Positions 16,824-25,000 of a stretch of DNA of 64,000 nt are shown piece after piece; the first letter of the stretch is position 1; every line of letters starts with the position of its first letter. This DNA is from Saccharospirillum impatiens DSM 12546 (GTDB lineage: Bacteria > Pseudomonadota > Gammaproteobacteria > Pseudomonadales > Natronospirillaceae). The stretch spans positions 62,001-126,000 of the forward strand of contig NZ_AUIH01000009.1 of assembly GCF_000423605.1 (NCBI RefSeq). The letters are read 5' to 3'. The notes beneath the pieces were generated by a model. That model was given only the letters and a program-made list of their open reading frames with translations, was not told the DNA's origin and ran no database searches. Both the position numbers and the translations under genes were made by a program.

Positions 16824-17489
16824 ATGAAAACCCGACTCGGAAAACGACTAACCGCTTTGTTTGAAGCCATCCCTCCCGGCTACGACGCTGTCTGGGACCT
16901 GTGTTGCGATCACGGCCGGCTGGGCCTTGGGCTACTGGAAACCCAGCGAACCCCGCAGGTGCATTTTGTTGACCAGATCCCGTCCATCATGGCGGATCTG
17001 CAAGACCGGTTGAAGCGTTACGGTGCCAAAGGCTACCAGTTACATACCTTGCCCGCCGAACAACTGAATCTGCCAAACCAGGGCACTCAGTTGCTGGTAC
17101 TGGCGGGCGTAGGCGATGAAGTCGCTCAAGCAATTATTACCGGGGTTACGCAACGCAACCCGACCATTCAGCCCGACTGGCTGATCTCACCCGCCAACAA
17201 GGTGTTTCAGGTCCGGCGTTATCTGCATCAACAAGGCTTTGGTGTGTTGGACGAAGGCGTCGTTTTTGAGAACGGACGGGGCTATGAATGGCTGAGGGTC
17301 AGCCAAAACCGAGAACGCGCTATTAACCCGATCAGCAACCCGGCTCCATTCTGGAATGCCCAGGTGCCCGAGCATCGGGCACACCTGCAGAAGTTGATTA
17401 AACATGCCCGCAAACAACTGAACAATCCCAAAGAACAGGATGCGCGGTTCATGCTGGAGCTGTATGAACCGCTGCTGGAAAATCACTGA
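16824..17489 (+). CDS. TrmK-like SAM-dependent methyltransferase
   Basis: 221 residues. The SAM-binding motif appears as WDLCCDHGRLGLGLL (about 23-37), then VHFVDQIPSIM and LLVLAGVGDEVAQAII. This follows the TrmK/COG2384 family, whose characterised member methylates N1 of A22 in tRNA. The C-terminal part (about 165-221) is helical and basic, as in that family. It begins 15 bases after hmuV, so it is probably co-transcribed with the heme transporter although no link in function is obvious. Confidence 0.68.
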   Translation: MKTRLGKRLTALFEAIPPGYDAVWDLCCDHGRLGLGLLETQRTPQVHFVDQIPSIMADLQDRLKRYGAKGYQLHTLPAEQLNLPNQGTQLLVLAGVGDEVAQAIITGVTQRNPTIQPDWLISPANKVFQVRRYLHQQGFGVLDEGVVFENGRGYEWLRVSQNRERAINPISNPAPFWNAQVPEHRAHLQKLIKHARKQLNNPKEQDARFMLELYEPLLENH

Positions 17490-17864
17490 ACTCAACAAAC
17501 GACACTTTGGGGACACTGTTCAAAATATTCATAACGATGAACACCATCATGATTCACCGGCAGTTCTGTCACCCTGAGCTGACCAGGCGGCAGACCAGAA
17601 ACATTCAGTCACGTTAGAGACACTATTGGGATCCCACTTTTCTTTACTGTTTCGCCGGGTTTACGGCAGTAGGTAGTCATTTTTTCCACTAACCGGACCC
17701 GGTTCATGGAAAATCTGCATAAACCTACCAGTATGGATCGTCCCACTTGGTTAAAGGAGGCTCTGAAAAATTAGGCGAGGTCCCTAGCTGTACAAGGCGG
17801 AACAACTGCCTGTATTGATGGAGTTATAGGCGAAAAATAAATATAACCAACCAAGGGATTAACA
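17490..17864 (+). other. Intergenic region before the peptidase gene
   Basis: 375 bases without a convincing gene. I see a ribosome-site-like AAAGGAGG (17753-17760) with no following frame, a short AACCGGACCCGGTT inverted repeat near 17694, and the M28 peptidase leader. No terminator for the heme operon with a clear T-run was found. Confidence 0.4.
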
Positions 17865-19514
17865 ATGAATCCAATCAACCCTAGAACCCTGTTGGCGGGC
17901 GCTGTGGCCACAGGCGCCTTACTCGTCGGCAATTCTGCATTAGCAAACCCCTTCCAAGGCAATCTGAATAGTGCCTCTAATCCCGCATTTTCGTATTTTC
18001 TGGATGCGTACTGGAGTGGTGCCCACATGCACCGAAACGAATGCCGCGTGATCCGGTGGGCCACGCCCATGCGGTTACCGCGCTGCATGCAGGCTGAGAA
18101 CATCGTGCCGTATCTGGAAGAGTTTCAACGCCTGGCCGACGAAAACGGCGGTAACCGGGCTGCAGGCCTGTCCGGCTATGATGCCTCGGTAACGTTCGTT
18201 GCCAATTCGCTCGAAGACATGGGCTACAACGTCACCCTGGACGCCTTCGATTTCACCGCGTTTTACGAATTGGGTGAAGGACTATTAAGCTCCCTGGCCC
18301 CAACGCCGACCAGCTATGTCTGGAATGAAGATGTCACCTACCTCTCCCAAACAGAGCCTGGCAACGTATCCGGCACGGCGCAGACAGTGGACCTTGAACT
18401 GGGTGAGGGAAATGCCTCGACCAGCGGCTGTGAAATCGAGGATTTCGACTCGTTTCAGTCCGGCAACATCGCGCTGATGCAACGCGGTGCCTGCAGCTTC
18501 CAGCAAAAAGCCGAAAATGCTGCGACAGCAGGAGCCGTGGGCGCGATTATCTTCAACCAGGGGAATGCTGAAGATCGCCAAGGCCTGATCAACGCCACCC
18601 TGGGTGACGAATACAGCGGCGGCATACCGGTCTTTTTCGCAACTTATGAAAACGGCGTCACCTGGGCAGAGACAGACGGCCTGGTATTATCGATGCTTGC
18701 CGACGTGCTGCGGGAAACCCGCTCGGTTGACAACGTTATTGCCGAAAGCCGCTGGGGTAACCCGAACAATGTCCTGATGCTCGGTGCCCACCTTGACTCC
18801 GTTGCCGAAGGCCCAGGCATTAACGACAACGCATCAGGCAGTGCCGCCCTGCTGGAAATGGCCAACCTGATGCAAAAAGCCCGTACCCGTAACAAAGTCC
18901 GTTTCGCCTGGTGGGGTGCCGAAGAAGCCGGGTTGGTAGGCTCCACCCGCTATGTACAAAACCTCGACGAAACCGAACTTGGGCGCATCAAGGCCTACCT
19001 GAACTTTGACATGATCGCTTCGCCGAACTTTATTTACGGCATCTACGATGGCGGCGGTTCGGAGTTCGGGCTAGAAGGTCCAGCAGGATCAGCAGCCATC
19101 GAAAGCGTGTTCGAGACATACTTCGAGCTGAGAGGCGAATCCTTTGTCGACAGCGAAATCAGCTTCCGTTCCGACTACGCGCAATTCTTCGTTGAAGACA
19201 TCGCCTTCGGCGGTCTCTTTACTGGCGCAGAAGTCATCAAGACCGAAGAAGAGGCCTCGGTATTCGGTGGTGAAGCCGGTGTAGCCTATGACGAATGCTA
19301 TCATGCAGCCTGCGACACCATCGAGAACTTCGATCTGCGTGCACTGGAGGTCAATGCAGACGCCATAGCCTTTGTAACTTCTATCTTTGCCCAGACTACG
19401 CACTTGATCGACGAGCAAATAGAAGCCGCAGAAGCTGAACCGTCGATTCAGACGTTCATGACCAAAGCTGTTCAGTACGACATCACCCACTGGGGCAAGC
19501 ATTGGATTAAATAA
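17865..19514 (+). CDS. Secreted M28 zinc aminopeptidase with PA domain
   Basis: 549 residues with a signal peptide ending near NSALA. A PA (protease-associated) domain lies within about 165-265 (GNIALMQRGACSFQQKAENA), inserted before the catalytic M28 domain. The zinc ligands are visible: His in GAHLDS, bridging Asp in GINDNASG, the Glu pair in GAEEAG, Asp in NFDMIA and His in CYHAAC. The product should be an exported aminopeptidase of the aminopeptidase Y/Ap1 type. Paired cysteines near the N-terminus (NECRVI, LPRCMQ) and around the last His suggest disulfides. Followed by its own terminator. Confidence 0.88.
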   Translation: MNPINPRTLLAGAVATGALLVGNSALANPFQGNLNSASNPAFSYFLDAYWSGAHMHRNECRVIRWATPMRLPRCMQAENIVPYLEEFQRLADENGGNRAAGLSGYDASVTFVANSLEDMGYNVTLDAFDFTAFYELGEGLLSSLAPTPTSYVWNEDVTYLSQTEPGNVSGTAQTVDLELGEGNASTSGCEIEDFDSFQSGNIALMQRGACSFQQKAENAATAGAVGAIIFNQGNAEDRQGLINATLGDEYSGGIPVFFATYENGVTWAETDGLVLSMLADVLRETRSVDNVIAESRWGNPNNVLMLGAHLDSVAEGPGINDNASGSAALLEMANLMQKARTRNKVRFAWWGAEEAGLVGSTRYVQNLDETELGRIKAYLNFDMIASPNFIYGIYDGGGSEFGLEGPAGSAAIESVFETYFELRGESFVDSEISFRSDYAQFFVEDIAFGGLFTGAEVIKTEEEASVFGGEAGVAYDECYHAACDTIENFDLRALEVNADAIAFVTSIFAQTTHLIDEQIEAAEAEPSIQTFMTKAVQYDITHWGKHWIK

Positions 19515-19535
19515 ATCCGCGACCCGGTACACTGT

Positions 19536-19565
19536 AAGAGCAGGGTTTGCCCTGCTCTTTTCTTT
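19536..19565 (+). terminator. Terminator of the M28 peptidase gene
   Basis: Perfect 10-bp stem AAGAGCAGGG/CCCTGCTCTT (19536-19545 with 19550-19559), a TTTG loop and a following T-rich run. Confidence 0.8.
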
Positions 19566-19681
19566 ATCCACTCGCCCAATGACCCCAAGCTCATAGCAGC
19601 TTGATCACATTTACAGCAATTCTGCCGCCTGCCAAGTTAATATTATTGGGAGCACCCACATCAGTTTTACTTTGATCCCGA

Positions 19682-20467
19682 CTAAATTTCCGTCGTATCC
19701 CAGCTACCCAGTTGAATGCAAGGCCCTTCAAGTATCGCCAACTGCGGCTGAATAACGCCGGGATTGTCGTTCACCACCAGCCGGTGTGCTTCCATCACCG
19801 CCTGCCAACGCTCGGGGTCGAGATCCCAGCGTCTGTTTTCTTCGGTAATGGCACCCAGATACACCCACTCGCGATTGTCTCCGGTTTCAGCCCAGAGGTG
19901 CGTCGCCCCTTCCGGACGGTCATCGAGACGCGCCGACCATTGAGCGGATACCCAGGCGGGTTGGTCGCCGTCGCTGCGATAACCACTGACCACCAGAGCC
20001 ACGTCCCCTTCCCAGCTCAGCGGCGCCATATAGGCTGGACCAACTGTACCCGGCGATTGGAACAGGCCCATATTCAGCGTCACCATGACCAGCGCTACCA
20101 CTGCGCCGCCCATGACCGCAGGCCACCAGACTGATGGATTGAACACATCCAGCAGGCGGCTCAAGGCGCCTGGTCGTTGCGTCGATGCGGTGGATAGTTT
20201 GGATGACGCAGTCGCCTGTTGCCGGTCAACGGGCAAAGAGCGTTCAATCTGGTGCCAGATATCTGCAGGCGGTGCCTGCTCCGGATAGCGATTGTGCAGC
20301 GGCAACATGCGGTCGGACCAGTCGGCTACGGCAACCTTGAGCGGCGGATGCTCACGCATCAACTGTTCCATTCGACGGCGCACCCGGGCGGTCATGTCAC
20401 CCGCAACGTATTGGGCCGCCAGTTGGTCGCATACTTCCGGGTTGGAATACCTCAAGCTTCGAGACAT
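19682..20467 (-). CDS. Membrane anti-sigma factor, RskA type
   Basis: 261 residues from the ATG at 20467, chosen because AGGAG lies 8 bases upstream; the longer frame to 20617 lies inside the sigma gene. The N-terminal cytoplasmic part (about 1-90) has a short helical sigma-binding domain, followed by one membrane span (VWWPAVMGGAVVALVMVTLN, about 115-135) and an extracytoplasmic C-terminal domain with many Trp residues. This follows the RskA/anti-sigma-K family (C-terminal DUF-type domain). It overlaps the sigma gene by 16 bp, the usual arrangement of a sigma factor and its antagonist. Confidence 0.8.
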   Translation of the reverse strand: MSRSLRYSNPEVCDQLAAQYVAGDMTARVRRRMEQLMREHPPLKVAVADWSDRMLPLHNRYPEQAPPADIWHQIERSLPVDRQQATASSKLSTASTQRPGALSRLLDVFNPSVWWPAVMGGAVVALVMVTLNMGLFQSPGTVGPAYMAPLSWEGDVALVVSGYRSDGDQPAWVSAQWSARLDDRPEGATHLWAETGDNREWVYLGAITEENRRWDLDPERWQAVMEAHRLVVNDNPGVIQPQLAILEGPCIQLGSWDTTEI

Positions 20468-21027
20468 CGTTTCAACTCCTGTAAACCGCGACGAATCCAG
20501 GCCTTCACCGTGCCCAGGGGGCGCTCCAGTCGTTGCTGGACTTCCTGGTGGCTGTAGCCATAAATATAGGACAAGACGATGGCCTGACGGGCATTCCCGT
20601 TCAGAAACTCGAGACACCGCTCAACGCCACTGTCCAGCGCATTGTGCGTCTGGCCTTCGACATCGGCCGGGTCCATATCATCCAGCGACTGTTCACGTTT
20701 ACGGTTGCGACTGCGCAATCGATCAAGCGAGGCGTTACGCGTGGTAACGATCAGCCAGCCCCACACGGAACCCACACCCCGGTGATCTGCCGCTTGCTGC
20801 CAGACCTTCAGGTAGACTTCCTGCAAGACATCAGCCGCTTCGCCGTCGTCTTTGAGGATTTGTACCGCCACACTCATCAGGCGGGGGCTGGTCAACTCGT
20901 AAAGGCTGCGCAGCGCCTGGGTATCCTGAGCACACACCCGGCCAAGCCATCGCTGCATTCGCTCGGCTTCTTCCGGGTTTGATTCTCTGGTTCGGGAAGG
21001 TGCGGTCAAAGGGTCAATTCCTTTCAT
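20452..21027 (-). CDS. ECF RNA polymerase sigma factor
   Basis: 191 residues. Region 2 (about 35-105) contains LYELTSPRLMSVAVQIL and DVLQEVYLKVWQ; region 4 (about 135-188) contains QAIVLSYIYGYSHQEVQQRLERPLGTVKAWIRRGL. No region 3. It would direct polymerase to a stress regulon and is held by the anti-sigma product of the next gene. Its own promoter signature was not identified. SigK-like pairings with RskA are known; the inducing signal here is unknown. Confidence 0.88.
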   Translation of the reverse strand: MKGIDPLTAPSRTRESNPEEAERMQRWLGRVCAQDTQALRSLYELTSPRLMSVAVQILKDDGEAADVLQEVYLKVWQQAADHRGVGSVWGWLIVTTRNASLDRLRSRNRKREQSLDDMDPADVEGQTHNALDSGVERCLEFLNGNARQAIVLSYIYGYSHQEVQQRLERPLGTVKAWIRRGLQELKRCLEA

Positions 21028-21247
21028 GATCCACGATCAGTATAAAGGACCTTATTACTCGTGTCTGCGAGGGGAAGTCGCAAGCTTTTCTTGTTTCTTC
21101 CGTTGCCAGCAATCATTCAAGTCACTCCTGCATCAATTGGGTTGAACGTATAACCCAGACGAGGCCCGACCCGGTTATGGATGCTCTGGCCGACACTTTT
21201 GCTCGATGCCGAGATCGTGCCGACATATTTTTTACATTGCTCTAGCT

Positions 21248-21275
21248 CTTGAAACCTTCCGCACCAACCCTATCT
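21248..21275 (+). promoter_or_regulatory. Sigma-32 heat-shock promoter of ibpA
   Basis: CTTGAAA (21248-21254), a 13-base spacer, then CCCTATCT (21268-21275). The -35 is exact and the -10 differs from CCCCATNT at one position. It lies about 100 bases before the small heat-shock gene. Confidence 0.75.
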
Positions 21276-21350
21276 TAAGTCGTGCAGCAGGACGTCTCTT
21301 TGAGAGTCCCATTGCTATCTAACCAGTGCCCCCAAGGGGCTGACCATTGT

Positions 21351-21375
21351 ATTGCTTCGTTAGGAGAATATGACC
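21351..21375 (+). promoter_or_regulatory. ROSE-like RNA thermometer covering the ibpA ribosome site
   Basis: TTGCT (21352-21356), a five-base loop TTCGT, then AGGAG (21362-21366) matches the conserved 3' hairpin of ROSE thermometers, where TTGCT pairs with the Shine-Dalgarno. It melts on heating to allow translation in known small heat-shock genes. Confidence 0.6.
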
Positions 21376-21861
21376 ATGACACACATTGATTTAACACCAC
21401 TGTACCGCAGCACCATTGGCTTCGACCGTATGGCCAACTTGTTGGATTCCGCCATGCGCGGTGAACAGACCTCCAACGGTTATCCGCCTTACAACATCGA
21501 AGTGACCGGTGAAAATGAGTACGGCATTACCCTGGCCGTTGCCGGTTTCGAAGAAGACGAGCTGAACCTTCAGGTCGAGAACGGTGTACTGACGGTCGGC
21601 GGTAAGAAAGCCGGTAGTGAGAGCGACAAAAATCGTCGTTTCCTGCATCAGGGCATCGCTTACCGGTCGTTTGAACGCAAGTTCAATCTGGCCGACCACG
21701 TCGAAGTGCGCGGCGCGGATCTGAAGCACGGCCTGCTGACCATTCAGTTGGTTAAGGAAGTGCCAGAAGCGATGAAGCCGAAGAGCATTGCCATCAATGG
21801 CAAAGCAACCAGCTCGGCGATCGAGCATAGCGACAGCAAAGAGCAATCCAAAGTCGCCTGA
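21376..21861 (+). CDS. ibpA: Small heat-shock protein, IbpA/Hsp20 family
   Basis: 161 residues from the second ATG (21376), preferred because AGGAG lies 9 bases upstream; the first ATG at 21370 is only 3 bases from it. Alpha-crystallin domain about 35-130, with PPYNIEVTGENEYGITLAVAGF and HGLLTIQL; IbpA-like start FDRMANLLDSAM. It holds unfolded proteins for DnaK/ClpB under heat. A sigma-32 promoter and a ROSE-like leader precede it and a terminator follows, so it is a single-gene unit. Confidence 0.88.
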   Translation: MTHIDLTPLYRSTIGFDRMANLLDSAMRGEQTSNGYPPYNIEVTGENEYGITLAVAGFEEDELNLQVENGVLTVGGKKAGSESDKNRRFLHQGIAYRSFERKFNLADHVEVRGADLKHGLLTIQLVKEVPEAMKPKSIAINGKATSSAIEHSDSKEQSKVA

Positions 21862-21881
21862 TCTAGATATGCCATTCTGCT

Positions 21882-21907
21882 AAAAAGGGACGCAAGTCCC
21901 TTTTTTT
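21882..21907 (+). terminator. Terminator of ibpA
   Basis: Stem AAAAAGGGA/TCCCTTTTT (21882-21890 with 21897-21905) with a six-base loop and a run of seven T's. Confidence 0.8.
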
Positions 21908-22046
21908 ATGGCTACTCATAAACCCGAGAAATTGAAGTAGTACAAGAACCACGCCAGACAGCGCCATCCAAGGGCATTCCTTGGACGTATCCTCTCCCTC
22001 CCTTATAGTACCTTATCACTGAACCCTTCAACCGGATGCTGATCCC

Positions 22047-25000
22047 ATGCCTCACGACACCCTTCGTATTCGCGGCGCGCGCCAGAACAACCTGAACAAT
22101 CTGGATCTGGACATTCCGCTGGGAGAGTTAGTGGTGGTCACCGGTGTGAGCGGTTCGGGCAAGTCGACACTGGCGTTCGACACCATCTACGCGGAAGGTC
22201 AGCGCCGTTATGTGGAGACCTTCTCAGCCTACGCCCGCCAGTTTCTGGACCGCATGGACAAGCCCGCTGTCGACAGCATCGACGGGATTCCGCCCGCCAT
22301 TGCGATCGAGCAAAGCAACACGGTACGCACCTCCCGCTCGACCGTGGGCACCATGACGGAACTGAACGACTACCTGAAACTGCTGTTTGCCCGCCTCGCG
22401 CATCTCTATTGCCAGAATTGCGGTCACGAAGTCGTCAGCGATACGCCACAAAGCATCGTAAACGCCCTGTTTACCGCCGGGCCTTCCGGGCAAAGGCTGA
22501 TGGTGTGCATTCCGCTGCACGTGCCGGAACGACTGAGCGATGACGAGGTATCACAACTGCTCAACCAGCAAGGCTATGCCCGCATTCATCGGCGCGAGGG
22601 TGACCGGGTTGAAGTGGTTCAGGACCGACTGAAACTGACCGGTGATAACCGCAGCCGACTGACCGAAGCGGTGGAAACAGCGCTGCACTATGGCAAGGGC
22701 CATGTGTTGGTTTACCCCCTGGGCGATGACCGGGAAGCCGGTAGCGGTGAACGGTTTTCAAGCCATCACCACTGTGCCCGCTGTGATATCGACTATCCCG
22801 AACCCAGCCCCAGCCAGTTTTCGTTCAACTCACCCATCGGGGCCTGCGACAGTTGCAAGGGGTTTGGCCGCATCATTGGGGTCGACTACGGGCTGGTCAT
22901 TCCGGACCCACGCAAAAGCCTGAAAGCGGGTGTCATCAAACCCATTCAGACACCGGCCTATGAAGAAGTGCAACGGGACCTGATTCGCTATGCCAAAAAA
23001 CGCGGCATACCCATCGACACACCCTGGTCGGAACTCAGCGAGAAAGACCGGGCCTGGGTGATCGAGGGTGAAGGCGACTGGGACCAGGGCGTCTGGTATG
23101 GCGTTCAGGAGTTTTTCAAATGGCTGGAAAGCAAAGCCTACAAAATGCACATCCGGGTGCTGCTGTCGAAGTATCGGGCCTACACGCCTTGCGAAGCGTG
23201 CGGCGGCGCCCGCCTGAAACCCACATCGCTCTGGTGGCGCGTAGGCTCACTGAAAGCCGCTGACCAGGTACTGAACGACCGTGACCGGTTTGTACCGGTT
23301 GGCACTCAACTGGCTGACAAGATTGTCCGGCAACTGCCTGGGCTCAATATCTCAGATTTGATGCAACTGCCGCTGGCTCGCTGCGCGGAATTTTTCAAAC
23401 AACTGGCGGGCACCGATACCGACGAGCCCACCCAACTGCTGCTCACCGAGATCCGCTCGCGCCTCGGCTATCTGTGCGAAGTGGGCCTCGATTACCTGAC
23501 ACTGGATCGCCAGTCGCGCACGCTGAGTGGTGGCGAAGTGCAGCGCATCAATCTGACCACAGCGCTCGGCACCTCGCTGGTCAACACCCTGTTTGTGCTG
23601 GATGAACCCAGCACCGGTTTACACCCTCGCGATATTGAGCGACTGGTCACGGTTCTGCACCGGTTGCGGGATGCCGGCAATTCACTGCTCGTCGTTGAAC
23701 ATGACCCGCAAGTCATTTTGTCGGCCGACCGCATTCTGGACATTGGCCCGGGGCCCGGCAAAGCTGGCGGGAATATCGAGTTTTTCGGAACGCCCAAGTC
23801 GCTGTTCCGGCGCAAGAATAATCTCACCGCCCGCTACTTGAATGGCACCGACCAGGTCAGCGCTGCACCTGTACAACCGATCGACCCTTCGGGCAACCGG
23901 GTCATTATAAAAGGCGCCCGCGAACACAATTTAAAGAATATAGATGTCAGTATTCCCCTCGGCCAACTGGTGTGCCTAACGGGCGTCAGTGGGTCCGGGA
24001 AATCCACTCTGATGCGGCAGATTCTGTACCCCGCCATTCTCAAACATCAGGGCGAGCAGACCGAAGCGCCGGGCGCGCACGACCGAATCGACGGGTTGGA
24101 TGTCATAGACCGCGCGGTACTGGTCGACCAGAGCCCGATCGGCAAAACCACCCGCTCAACCCCGGCGACTTATGTTGGTGCTTTCGATGCGATTCGCAAA
24201 CGCTTTGTCGCCACGCCGCAAGCCAAAGAGCGGGGTTACACACCGGGCACCTTCAGCTTCAACTCCGGCCAGGGGCGCTGCCCGACCTGTCAGGGCAATG
24301 GCTTCGAGCATGTAGAAATGCAGTTTCTGAGCGACGTCTATTTGCGCTGCTCCGATTGCAACGGAAAACGCTTCCGGGATGAAATTCTGGAAATCAAACT
24401 CCTGCCCATGGCCGCCGACGCCGATCACTCAAGCCCGGTATCGATTGCGGACGTACTCGCCATGACCGTCACCGAGGCCCTGGCGTTTTTCAAAAACGAG
24501 CCGGACATTCAACGCAGCTTGCAACCACTGGCCGATGTGGGCCTGACCTATTTGCAACTGGGCCAGGCCGTTCCCACCCTGAGCGGTGGCGAAGCTCAGC
24601 GGCTCAAGCTGGCCGGCCACCTGGCATCAACCGGTTCGGCAAGTAAGGGCAAAAGCAAAACACAGGAGCACATCCTGTTTCTGTTCGATGAACCCACCAC
24701 CGGGTTGCATTTCGCTGACATTGCCACGCTGATGACTGCCTTTCGTCAATTACAGGACGCTGGCCATTCGCTGCTGGTGATTGAACACAACCTCGATGTC
24801 ATGCGCGCATCCGACTGGATCATCGACATCGGGCCGGAAGGTGGCGATGCGGGTGGTGAATTGCTGATCGCGGGCACGCCTGCAGAGGTGATGGCCAGCC
24901 ACACCGGTCATACCGCCCGGGCACTGCACGATTATGTGCACTCGCTGAAGGAAGGCGGCAAAGGGGTTGCTGAGATCGCCGCCCGCTATACGGCGAAAAC

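Noticed and set aside
17490-17864. Cyclic di-GMP riboswitch before the M28 peptidase
   Set aside because: Only a loose CGCCGGGTTTACGG resemblance; the paired P1 to P3 structure could not be built.
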